Below are positions 27,786 to 35,943 of a DNA stretch of 60,540 bases, piece after piece (position 1 is the first letter of the stretch; each line of letters starts with the position of its first letter). Source of the DNA: Phycisphaerae bacterium. Lineage in GTDB: Bacteria; Planctomycetota; Phycisphaerae; Phycisphaerales; Phycisphaeraceae. Below the pieces are notes generated by a model. The model saw only the letters and a list, made by a program, of their open reading frames with translations. It made no database searches and was not told where the DNA came from. Made by a program: the position numbers and the translations under genes. The stretch lies in the NCBI GenBank assembly GCA_030426385.1, contig JAUHYI010000018.1:1-60540 (forward strand), given 5' to 3'.

Positions 27786-28592
27786 TCATTCGTCAAATGT
27801 CACCAAACGATTGGCTACATTTTCAATCCGATATGGTTGCGAATAATGATGGACTTGAATTTCTTCCGTCAACGGCGTGGGGACATTGACAATAAACTCT
27901 GCCCAATCCGCGCCGCAATGCGCGATGTAGGCGGTGTTAAATTTTTCGATCATGTGATTCGTATCGTTAGAAAAATCAGGAACAAGCACTGGGCCGGTAT
28001 CAACCTGGTAGAACCGCTCCCGCTCACTGAAATTGACGGCCTTGACTGGATACTCAATCAAAATTTGATACCCACCCATTTCATATTCCGTGTAAGCCAC
28101 AATGGGCAACGATGATGACAAAACATCAATCACATCATCGATTGTTTCAATCACATACCCGTCTTGCATTTCAACCTCAATTGCAAAACGGTCAAACAAT
28201 TGGCTTGGGCTATCCACCTGACGCTCCGGCTGTACCCCAAGTGATGCGGGGTATCGCATGACGCCCTTGTCGACCTTGTCCCAATGCTTCAGCAACAGGC
28301 ACTGATCTTTGTTGGCGATCATTGAAAAGTCAGCATTGGGCTGATGCCAAATGTCCTTAGCCACCCAAACCTGTTCTGTTTTACATGAAGCGGTCAACAC
28401 ATACTGATCACAATGCTGAGTTTTCTTGTTCGTTATTAGAACACGAGACTCTATTGGACATCTCACATTGTTCACCGTCATGGGCAATTTTTGTGACACG
28501 GTAATTGCTGGCTGCTTGGTGGTATCAACACGCCAGCGTACATAGGAGCGATCAAAACAGCATGCATTCACGTTATTCTTATGGGTAGACAT
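27786..28592 (-). CDS. hypothetical protein, unrecognised
   Basis: 268 residues, no signal peptide and no membrane segment, so probably cytoplasmic. ATG 28592 follows AAGG at 9 bases, and the frame runs without interruption, so I take it as real. It contains several cysteines in the first half (NACCFDRS, VRCPIES, TASCKTEQ) and an acidic, aromatic second half (MQDGYVIETIDDVIDVLSSS, EMGGYQILIEYPVKAV). I recognise no domain. The C-terminal part, with alternating hydrophobics and several tryptophan and tyrosine residues, may be beta-sheet-rich, which would suit a sugar-processing or binding role, but that is a guess. It stands alone on the minus strand. Confidence 0.65.
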   Translation of the reverse strand: MSTHKNNVNACCFDRSYVRWRVDTTKQPAITVSQKLPMTVNNVRCPIESRVLITNKKTQHCDQYVLTASCKTEQVWVAKDIWHQPNADFSMIANKDQCLLLKHWDKVDKGVMRYPASLGVQPERQVDSPSQLFDRFAIEVEMQDGYVIETIDDVIDVLSSSLPIVAYTEYEMGGYQILIEYPVKAVNFSERERFYQVDTGPVLVPDFSNDTNHMIEKFNTAYIAHCGADWAEFIVNVPTPLTEEIQVHHYSQPYRIENVANRLVTFDE

Positions 28593-28908
28593 TGAGATAA
28601 CCTTATTTTTATGAGAGAACCCTGTGGTCTTCGTCTGCGAGCTTGGCCTACGAGCCTGAACTATCCATTACAAATTTTCGGCGATTCACGGACCAGCCAA
28701 TTCGCGCAACAACACGAATATCCTGAATCTTGCAAATAGTTGAACTCCCGATTTCTCAGGACACCCCTCGCTTTGCATTAATCGCCCCCAGTGTGCAATC
28801 CAGAGCTTTGCACGATCGGATTAGCACACACGAATAAGGTGGGAGTGGCGCGAGCCGATGGGGATGAGTGCGGGATGGGCACATGATGGATAGACGTGGA
28901 CACCGAAA
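28593..28908. other. intergenic, nothing recognised
   Basis: Upstream of the orphan gene and downstream of a pseudopilin. I see no open frame with protein-like content, no strong hairpin and no repeat. It should contain the orphan gene's promoter. Confidence 0.3.
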
Positions 28909-29712
28909 TTACTGGCCCAGATATTCTTTCATCCAGAAGCTACCCGCAGCCCAGGCAGGTTGATACGTTGAACGCGGATGTCCGTGCACACTGCCGTCGA
29001 GCAATAGAAGGTTTGCCGATCCATCACCGGTTCCGGTGTTTCCGCCACCAGCACCATGGGGATAGCCCGGCAGCGTGGGCGGCAAACCCGACCCGGTGTA
29101 GTAAGTACTAGCCAGCCCCGGCCCGATCGTATTCCAACTCTGGGCTTGGTCGTGATCAACAAGTAAAATAGTATCGCTACGCAGAAGCATATCCGTAAGC
29201 CGCTTACCCGTTAATCCGTTTTGCTCGGGATCCCATGCAGGCGAACCGGCATAGCCAAGCATATAGTCAAATGTTTTTTCCTGACTGCCCGACGGACCAT
29301 ACCCACCACCATCGGGACCGCAATAACACAAACCCTGCACAAAATCCGTGGACGGACAATCAAACACAGGCATGGCTTGGCCAATGGCCTTCAAGTCTCG
29401 CGCGCCTAGAGCAGACGGCCCCGCCGAAGTCGGACCGAGGTAGCCTTGCTTATAAAATAAAAACCACTCCCCAGGAAAAGGCTGGCCACTGTAATTGGAA
29501 GGATGAGGAAGATAATCATTCGAGTCGGTGCCGTATGTAAAAAACGCCACGCCCAATTGACGCAGATTATTTGCGCATAGCGATTGACGAGCTGTTTCCC
29601 GAGCACCTTTTAATACCGGCAACAGGATGGCGAGCAACACAGAAACGATCGAAATCACGACTAATAATTCCACCAACGTGAAACCATGCACGGGTCGATA
29701 ATTCTGTTTCAT
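28909..29712 (-). CDS. type II secretion-type pseudopilin, H-Xn-DG-like
   Basis: About 267 residues from ATG 29712 ([10 protein letters not shown], then [20 protein letters not shown]). This gives a ten-residue leader with a basic residue and cleavage at G/F, followed by Glu+5. The open frame extends to 29799 into the terminator hairpin, so the longer start is unlikely. The body is glycine- and proline-rich, and the C-terminus has [20 protein letters not shown], an H-Xn-DG-like element with the histidine further upstream than usual (YPHGAGGGN). It lies behind the PEP-CTERM gene but is separated from it by a terminator. Confidence 0.87.
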   Translation of the reverse strand: MKQNYRPVHGFTLVELLVVISIVSVLLAILLPVLKGARETARQSLCANNLRQLGVAFFTYGTDSNDYLPHPSNYSGQPFPGEWFLFYKQGYLGPTSAGPSALGARDLKAIGQAMPVFDCPSTDFVQGLCYCGPDGGGYGPSGSQEKTFDYMLGYAGSPAWDPEQNGLTGKRLTDMLLRSDTILLVDHDQAQSWNTIGPGLASTYYTGSGLPPTLPGYPHGAGGGNTGTGDGSANLLLLDGSVHGHPRSTYQPAWAAGSFWMKEYLGQ

Positions 29713-29774
29713 TAAATGACTCACAATCCTTTGGAGGGTGAACCTTTCGAAGCGATTGAACACGCCTGATTCCG

Positions 29775-29807
29775 AAAAAGTGGGGCTTAGCTCTCGCAAA
29801 GCCCCAC
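29775..29807 (-). terminator. rho-independent terminator after the PEP-CTERM gene
   Basis: On the minus strand a perfect 9-base stem GTGGGGCTT/AAGCCCCAC with a 10-base loop is followed directly by five T residues. It lies about 70 bases after the PEP-CTERM stop and upstream of the pseudopilin start, so the two genes are probably separately transcribed, or read-through is limited. Confidence 0.75.
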
Positions 29808-29878
29808 CGGGCTGTTTGATCGGAGGAACTTACCAATCACCCATGAGATCGCTGATCGCTTTTTTGACACATTGAACA

Positions 29879-30667
29879 TCACGCACGCCGTCGGCCCAGA
29901 ATCATCAAACCACCAAGTCCGATCAAGGCGAGACTCGCTGGCTCAGGAATTGTGGTAGTCGCTCCACTATGGAAGCGAAAATAATCCCACGAGCTTTCCA
30001 AAAGTGATTTGCCCCAAAGAACACTATTGAGGTTACCCGCATCAGCATGAGGCAACGCAATTGGCACCAACGTAATTTGGGCCGCAGGACTACTAAAATC
30101 ATTGTCGATGTACAACTCGACCGTATCGCTACCAGCCTCCCTCACCAAGCGGTAGACGTGTACCACCTCAGTAGAAGACCCGTCATGCAGAACGATCGAA
30201 ACGTTATCACTCGTACCACCGGCGGACGGAGGCATGCCGTCTCGAAGAACAACCGTGTCAGTAGACGCGTCGTAATCGATCCTGATCATATTAGTATCGT
30301 CATTGAATGCGATGACATCCGTCACGAGGCCTTGCTCAAAACCAGCATGCGTAAACATCCGCCACTCTGCGGTCCAACCAGCGGCTTTAGTATTGGTGGT
30401 TACGGGGTTCTTGACGACGTGCCCTCCCGCAGAGCCAGCGGCCGTCAGCCAACCAGGCGTAGCACCCACACCACCTCCACCGATTCGCGTGTTGAGCTGT
30501 AGACCCGAGAGAACGGTCGCATTCCATCCTTGAGCAGTAGGGTCGTTACCATCATCCCATTCCACGTCCCAAGGCGTCCCATCGACATCAAACGATGCTG
30601 ACGCCGAGCCGACCATTACTAATACCGCGAATACTGCAATCAAACCATTTAACATAGAACTTTTCAT
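29879..30667 (-). CDS. secreted PEP-CTERM protein with concanavalin-like domain
   Basis: About 262 residues. A signal peptide (GLIAVFAVLVMVGSASA) is followed by a beta-sandwich domain at about 27-235 and a tail IPEPASLALIGLGGLMILGR ending in RRA, a PEP-CTERM sorting signal. The domain has clear similarity to the N-terminal domain of the DUF4091 protein at 35944-38481: DPTAQGW, WTAEWRM, IRIDYDAS, ELYIDNDFSSP and SSWDYFRFHSGA each have a counterpart there. ATG 30667 has AAGGAG 6 bases upstream. It probably sits on the cell surface and binds a glycan. A 14-base palindrome (30686-30699) lies just before its ribosome site. Confidence 0.88.
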   Translation of the reverse strand: MKSSMLNGLIAVFAVLVMVGSASASFDVDGTPWDVEWDDGNDPTAQGWNATVLSGLQLNTRIGGGGVGATPGWLTAAGSAGGHVVKNPVTTNTKAAGWTAEWRMFTHAGFEQGLVTDVIAFNDDTNMIRIDYDASTDTVVLRDGMPPSAGGTSDNVSIVLHDGSSTEVVHVYRLVREAGSDTVELYIDNDFSSPAAQITLVPIALPHADAGNLNSVLWGKSLLESSWDYFRFHSGATTTIPEPASLALIGLGGLMILGRRRA

Positions 30668-30685
30668 CACGATCTCCTTCTTCTC

Positions 30686-30699
30686 CTAACGTGCGTTAG
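30686..30699. promoter_or_regulatory. candidate operator, palindrome CTAACGTGCGTTAG
   Basis: Perfect 6-base arms around a 2-base centre, located about 19-32 bases upstream of the PEP-CTERM start codon. A protein bound here would block expression of that gene. The LacI-type regulator next door is the obvious candidate, but no second copy was found to prove a regulon. Confidence 0.4.
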
Positions 30700-30834
30700 G
30701 GTTTGTAAACTCGAATTTTTTTGCAAAAAGACGACACGTTAAAAACACTAAAATCACTATAAAAACCGATGTTTTTCTGCTATTTATCAAAATGCGACGA
30801 ACACGTTTTTCAACAAGAAAACAACTTCGATTTT

Positions 30835-30867
30835 TCAAGCGGAAACGCTTGAGGCGTAAAACGTTTA
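30835..30867. promoter_or_regulatory. two adjacent LacI-like palindromes
   Basis: TCAAGCGGAAACGCTTGA (30835-30852) has perfect 7-base arms around GAAA, and TAAAACGTTTA (30857-30867) is an imperfect palindrome with a perfect AAACGTTT core. Both fit the AARCGYTT core that many LacI-family proteins bind. They lie at the very end of the LacI gene and upstream of the PEP-CTERM gene. The first lacks a T-run on either strand, so it does not look like a terminator. Confidence 0.4.
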
Positions 30868-31974
30868 TTGCGAATTCAGATCGGGCGACGGACATGGCCC
30901 GGAAGATTTCCGAACAATCAACTGCGGTTGCATAATGACCGATTCATGACATTGGTCATTCTGAGGATCTTCGATAAGCTGCAAAAGTTTATCCGTCGCT
31001 GAGGCGGCCATCTCAGATTGCAAATCCGCATTGCATGTAATGGTCGGCGACGAGAAATAATCTAATTCGGACACGCCCACATCATGCAGAGCGACCACCG
31101 AAACATCACGCGGCACAGTCAAGCCACGCCGCATCAGGACATCGATCACCCGACGCGCATCAGCATCGTCGTAGGTAATCAAACCCGTAGGCGGGTCTGG
31201 TTGCAACCATAGCTTTTCTAATTGATCAGCCAGATTCATACAGGGATCATCCCAACCCGCAAAGGCAGGCAACCCGGCTTTGGCCATGGCTTGGAAATAA
31301 CCACGTGGAAATTCTTCCATTCGATGCCCAACCACAAGCTGCTCGCTATCGGGCACCGACAACGTGGCGAGACTGGCAATTCGCCGGTGCCCCATCGCCA
31401 CCAAATGCTCAACAGCCAACTCCGCCGACCTTCGCTCATCAACATAGACACCCACACCACCATCACGCGGCGGCTTGCCATCGAGCACTACAAACGGCAC
31501 CCCTTGATCCTTTAGCCCATCCAGCAAAGCCGAGCCGGGTGAGTGAATCACCACAAAACCCTCGACGCCGATTTCGTTAAACATTCTCGACAAACGCCGA
31601 CTACCTTTGGCCCCTTCCACAGCAGACCGCACGTCGAGATTCATGTGATAGTTTCGATATGACAATTCACGACTCACGCGCATGACCGCCGGAGCATATT
31701 TCGCGGCAAGCACGTCTTCAGAAAACTGTGGATTGGAGAACACCAACCCCACGGTGTACGTCTTGCCGTGGGCCAAGGCCCCAGCACTGGCGTGCGGCCG
31801 GTAGTTCATTTCCTTCGCAATCATCTGTACGAGTTGCCGCGTACTGCTTTTGATACGCGTATCACCACGCAGGCTCAACGAAACCGTCCCACCCGAAACG
31901 CCCGCCCGCTTGGCGACCTGTTCCCGGGTGACTCGAGTGCGTCCCTGTGATTGTCTGGAAGTTGAAGCCTTCAT
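30865..31974 (-). CDS. LacI-family transcriptional regulator
   Basis: About 369 residues. Helix-turn-helix VTREQVAKRAGVSGGTVSLS near residues 15-35, hinge helix YRPHASAGALAHG near 65, sensor domain with VGLVFSNPQFSEDVLAAKYA, GFVVIHSPGSALLDGLKDQG and VSVVALHDVGVSELDYFSSP. ATG 31974 gives MKASTSRQS; the open frame begins 4 codons earlier at a TTG. It is divergent from the large plus-strand cluster starting at 32570, separated by about 600 bases, and upstream of the PEP-CTERM gene on its own strand. It is therefore the best local candidate to control both. The effector is unknown. Confidence 0.92.
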   Translation of the reverse strand: MKASTSRQSQGRTRVTREQVAKRAGVSGGTVSLSLRGDTRIKSSTRQLVQMIAKEMNYRPHASAGALAHGKTYTVGLVFSNPQFSEDVLAAKYAPAVMRVSRELSYRNYHMNLDVRSAVEGAKGSRRLSRMFNEIGVEGFVVIHSPGSALLDGLKDQGVPFVVLDGKPPRDGGVGVYVDERRSAELAVEHLVAMGHRRIASLATLSVPDSEQLVVGHRMEEFPRGYFQAMAKAGLPAFAGWDDPCMNLADQLEKLWLQPDPPTGLITYDDADARRVIDVLMRRGLTVPRDVSVVALHDVGVSELDYFSSPTITCNADLQSEMAASATDKLLQLIEDPQNDQCHESVIMQPQLIVRKSSGPCPSPDLNSQ

Positions 31975-32569
31975 GTGTGAAAGCAATATAAATCAAGAAA
32001 ACCCCAAAGTCAACAATAAATATTCGCGTGTTAATTTTTTTAAAAACCCTTGACGAAACGCGACGCCGTGATAAGCTATCGCATAGCCCGGGGTCGGATA
32101 CAAAAAACGACGACTATCATAAATACGTGTATTAAAACCATTTACGATTTATTTCCCAGGCCGCTGATTGCGGTATTGACGCTTGGCAATTCACCCACGC
32201 AAGTTACTTGCCTCCGAAAAAAATGGATAAAACAACGCTTGGGTTTTTAACAAAAATTTTCTGGTGTTAATCTTTTGTGGCAAACGCCCCACCTCCACCA
32301 CCACCCACCCCACCTGAATCGACCCGCCTGAGCCAAGATTACAAAAAAGACGCGCAGCAATGATTCGTATCTCCCCCAAAGACCTGCAACCTCGCGCCAT
32401 CCGATACGCCGACATGTGCGAAACCAACAACGCGATCGGTGATACGCGATCTTTGGGATGTTGCGCCTGTTCGAAACCTTTTCGAAGTATGCCCTGCTAA
32501 ATGCGTCGTATATGGATCGAAGTGATGCGATGGCTAGAAGCCGATGAAATTGGACGAAGTAGTTGAGCC
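31975..32569. other. divergent intergenic region, probable promoters
   Basis: 595 bases between the LacI gene and the plus-strand cluster. It is AT-rich near 31990-32060 and holds a promoter-like pair at 32050-32077. The short open frames on both strands lack protein-like content. The length leaves room for an untranslated leader, but I see no recognisable riboswitch. Confidence 0.4.
32050..32077 (+). promoter_or_regulatory. sigma70-like promoter candidate for the plus-strand cluster
   Basis: TTGACG (32050-32055) and TAAGCT (32072-32077) are separated by 16 bases. The -35 box matches well and the -10 box poorly. It points towards the cluster whose first gene starts at 32570, which would leave a leader of nearly 500 bases. 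Confidence 0.3.
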
Positions 32570-34933
32570 ATGAAGCAAACGTGTAATTTAGCCGTTGAGA
32601 CTCGTGCGGGATGTTCTGCTCTCGAAGCATTCGCAGCAGATCAATTGCGCATTATCATCCAATCGGCCGATGGGCATGGCATCCAACCAACTAAGGGCTT
32701 GCTTGATAATTCGCCCTGGGCCGCAAGCCACGAAGCCTCTCGGTTTTTGCTTGGGGTTTCAGGGATGGACCCTAAAATTGACAAGGCTCTGAAGCAATAC
32801 GGCCACCCCGCATTAAGTGAACAGGATTATCTGGTGCTGCCTCTTGAAGTTTCGGATGGCGAATCACAGGTGATCCTGGCAGGCGGTAGTCCTGCGGCAG
32901 TCCTCTGGGCGGTGTATGAACTGGCAGAATTCTGGGGCGTGCGGTTTCTTTTGAATAGTGATGTGTATCCGGCCCAAGGCATCAAGATGACTGTGCCGGA
33001 AAAACCTATTCAACGCAGCCCCGCTTTTAATGTTCGCGCTTGGCGCGGCTTAAACCATTTACCGCATTCGGGTGCATACTGGGGACTGAAGGATTATCAA
33101 AAGCTCATCGATCAATTAGCGAAGCTTCGCTTCAATTGTTTTTATCTGATGCTCTGGTCGTACGATCCATTTGTGGACTACGCATGGGGAGGCATTAGCA
33201 AAAGCACTGCGGAATTAAGCTTCGGGTGGCGATTTCCAATCGATGACCAAACCATAGGGCGTGAACAATTCGGCCAAGCCAATTGGTATGAAAACCCTGA
33301 CATTCCATACGACGGGACTTATCAAGAGAAAATTGCTGCCGCCGCCCAGTTGGTGGAAGGCGTGCGTGATCACGCCCGAGCCCGAGGCATGAAGTTTGCC
33401 ATTCGCTTTTCGTTTACCGAAATCCCCAAAGAATTCAAAGACCACTTGCGCGAACTTTCGTTGCAGGATGGCTTCGTGCCCAAGCCCGATCATTCTGGAG
33501 GCTATGTCTATCGACTTGGCATCACGCGCGAAGGCATGGATCCCACGTACTCGCCATTCATGAGCATACGCAATCCGCGTTTTGTCGATCTGATCCAGAC
33601 ACAACTGGATGCCTATTTCAAAACGTACCCGGATGCCGATTACTACGTGCTTCAGCCTCCGGAATTTGCCAACTCAGGCGCAGACGCAGAATTCGCCTGG
33701 TCGTCACTGCGAAAAAAATATGATCTGTCCCGCTATCCAAACCTGGATGACATGATCCAACAAATTAAACGCGAGTTGGAAGACGATCCCAACTCAGTCT
33801 GTCCGCAACGCATTGACCAGCATGTCGCGGGCCACATCTGCATGCTTTTTCTGCTGGACCAGGTACTCGCCAATAAAACCGATAAGAACAGCAAAAACGA
33901 GGACACCAAAAAGACCACTGGGCCACACCGATCCCGGATGATGATCGGCTTGCCTTTCGCTTCATTGTCACCGTTAACCAGCGATGTTCTTGGCTCGGAT
34001 TTGGCAATCATGCCTTCATTGGGCAGTGGTTACCTGGCATCTGATGCCGCACGCCACACGGACCAACTCGAGCAGGTATGCGAACAATCCGAACAGGTCC
34101 ATTTAACCATCGCGCTCGAAGATGACAACATCGGCGTCGCCTCGCAATTTACGGCCCCATCGCTGGAAAAAACAGTCCATGCCATGCATCGTTACGGCGT
34201 GTCGGGTTTATGGTGCCGCCAATGGCTATTGAGCAAACTGGAACCAGCCACATTTTACTTGAGTCACGCCTGTTGGGATTCATCTATCACAACCAACAGC
34301 GCTTACCGGGATCTGCTCGAAAATATCTGCGGTCCCGATGCGGTTGAACCTTTATTAGAAGCTATCGCACTAGGTGAATCGATCACCATTGATAACGATG
34401 AAGCAGCCAACACACACAGTTTTTTAATTCCTGTGATGTTGATTCAAGATTGGGATAACCGAATACCTCTCAAGGCATCAATGCTAGCAATGGGCCCGAA
34501 GTACGAACGCCTCGCTCAACTATTTGAGAAAGGCCTCGCCCTTTGTACGACATCGGAAGGCAAAACGTTTGTCGAGCAATTTATCCATCAGGCTCGTTTT
34601 GCCAAACTATGGATCACTGTCAGAGAAAAAGTCGCCTTGGCGTCACTGGCAAACCAACAGGCTGATTTGGCTCGTGAATCCGGCTGCGTGGAACAACTGG
34701 ACCACCAATTGGCAAAAAGTCGAACCCTGTTAAATCAAGCGGTGAACCTCTCGCAAACAGCAATCGAAGCATGGGCGCTGGCTGTGCGTGATCGCGCAGA
34801 TCTGGGTGTTTTGGCTGCGCTGAATTCATTCGGGCATCGCTATCTATTATCGATTCGCGAAATCCAATCGCTGCGATCAAACAATTGGGGATTGCAAATT
34901 CCCAAAACACAAGACACGCAGGACCGTAAGTAA
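32570..34933 (+). CDS. alpha-glucuronidase-like glycoside hydrolase
   Basis: 787 residues, no signal peptide. The N-terminal domain ends with ILAGGSPAAVLWAVYELAEF and WGVRFLLNSDVYP (about residues 103-145), the pattern of the small alpha/beta domain preceding the barrel in GH67, GH20 and DUF4838-type hydrolases. The barrel follows with AWRGLNHLPHSGAYWGLKDY, KLRFNCFYLMLWSYDPF near 185, KFAIRFSFTEIP near 275, YYVLQPPEF near 360 and ISLWC-like strands later (SGLWCRQWLL). The long helical C-terminus also fits. GH67/GH115-type alpha-glucuronidase activity is plausible but not proven. It is the first gene of the plus-strand cluster, and its stop overlaps the PIG-L start as TAATG. Confidence 0.68.
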   Translation: MKQTCNLAVETRAGCSALEAFAADQLRIIIQSADGHGIQPTKGLLDNSPWAASHEASRFLLGVSGMDPKIDKALKQYGHPALSEQDYLVLPLEVSDGESQVILAGGSPAAVLWAVYELAEFWGVRFLLNSDVYPAQGIKMTVPEKPIQRSPAFNVRAWRGLNHLPHSGAYWGLKDYQKLIDQLAKLRFNCFYLMLWSYDPFVDYAWGGISKSTAELSFGWRFPIDDQTIGREQFGQANWYENPDIPYDGTYQEKIAAAAQLVEGVRDHARARGMKFAIRFSFTEIPKEFKDHLRELSLQDGFVPKPDHSGGYVYRLGITREGMDPTYSPFMSIRNPRFVDLIQTQLDAYFKTYPDADYYVLQPPEFANSGADAEFAWSSLRKKYDLSRYPNLDDMIQQIKRELEDDPNSVCPQRIDQHVAGHICMLFLLDQVLANKTDKNSKNEDTKKTTGPHRSRMMIGLPFASLSPLTSDVLGSDLAIMPSLGSGYLASDAARHTDQLEQVCEQSEQVHLTIALEDDNIGVASQFTAPSLEKTVHAMHRYGVSGLWCRQWLLSKLEPATFYLSHACWDSSITTNSAYRDLLENICGPDAVEPLLEAIALGESITIDNDEAANTHSFLIPVMLIQDWDNRIPLKASMLAMGPKYERLAQLFEKGLALCTTSEGKTFVEQFIHQARFAKLWITVREKVALASLANQQADLARESGCVEQLDHQLAKSRTLLNQAVNLSQTAIEAWALAVRDRADLGVLAALNSFGHRYLLSIREIQSLRSNNWGLQIPKTQDTQDRK

Positions 34934-35661
34934 TGGGAGAATCGAAAAACCCAATCGACATGATGTGTGTCGTGGCCCATGCGGATGATGAAATATTTTG
35001 CGCTGGCGCTCTGGCACACCACACCCGACAAGGCCGGTCACTGGTCATCGTCATCATGACTGACGGCGCAGGTGGACCGCCGGCTTACGACACAAAAATG
35101 GCTAAACCAGCGATCGTCGCGATGCGTCGCAAAGAGATGCAAAACTCCGCAAACATACTCGGCGCCCAAAATGTTGAGTTTCTGGATTTTGAAGATCAAG
35201 GCTACATCGCAGAAGGCGTTTTCGGTCCGCTAGGTGTGTCCCCGGATGATATCACTCAAAAAATCCGAGCACTGCTTGATCAATATCAACCCAGAGTCAT
35301 CCTGACCCACGGGCCCGATGGCGAATATGGTCATCCGCACCATGTTGTTGCAAGCCAATGCACGACCGAAGCGTTCGAACAATGGTGTCAACATGGCGAT
35401 GACTTCCATGGCCAGTTGTATTACTGTTGCGCCCATCACGCGGCAGCGCCGATTCCTTTTAGCAACATCAGCGTCGGTACAGATTACATTTTCCCAGTGA
35501 CCGGACGTAATTATGAAACACGAAAAAAAGTGATGCTTTGCCACGTGTCGCAACTGCAGAACTTCATCGGATACTGGGGCCGTGACATGGCCCACGAATG
35601 TTACCACCGTGTCGGGACACCCAATGAAAATTCCAAATGGTTTGAGGTCACGCTCGATTAA
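34933..35661 (+). CDS. PIG-L/LmbE-family deacetylase
   Basis: 242 residues. Zinc-site motif AHADDE near residues 15-20 (family: HPDDE, with the aspartate as base) and HGPDGEYGHPHH near 117-128, which supplies the other zinc histidine. The family removes acetyl groups from N-acetylglucosamine-containing molecules, mycothiol precursors and some glycans. No signal peptide, so the substrate is probably an imported amino sugar or glycoside. Translationally coupled to the upstream hydrolase through a one-base overlap. After it there is a gap of about 280 bases before the DUF4091 gene, so a further promoter may lie between. Confidence 0.9.
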   Translation: MGESKNPIDMMCVVAHADDEIFCAGALAHHTRQGRSLVIVIMTDGAGGPPAYDTKMAKPAIVAMRRKEMQNSANILGAQNVEFLDFEDQGYIAEGVFGPLGVSPDDITQKIRALLDQYQPRVILTHGPDGEYGHPHHVVASQCTTEAFEQWCQHGDDFHGQLYYCCAHHAAAPIPFSNISVGTDYIFPVTGRNYETRKKVMLCHVSQLQNFIGYWGRDMAHECYHRVGTPNENSKWFEVTLD

Positions 35662-35943
35662 CGTCAACGTTTAGCGATCTACGTCTCCGTGATGTGACCT
35701 AATGCCACTGCGTCGCGGTGCCCTCCTGACAAATGGAAGCTTGAAATGAGTTTGGTTTAAAAAGTTCTGTGAACCTGACGTTCCAAATGACGTATCGGGT
35801 TCATCGTATGACGCCCACACACCGAAAGACATACCGATTTTGAGCGCCTGTACCCGCTGACTACGCAAGTCATATGACAGGCAAAAAAGCGTATCGCCAC
35901 ACCACAAGCATTACCGCGCCCTACCATCAGAGGATTATTGAAT

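Noticed and set aside
30835..30852. Terminator for the LacI gene
   Set aside because: The stem is perfect but is not followed by a T-run on the minus strand, so an operator is more likely.
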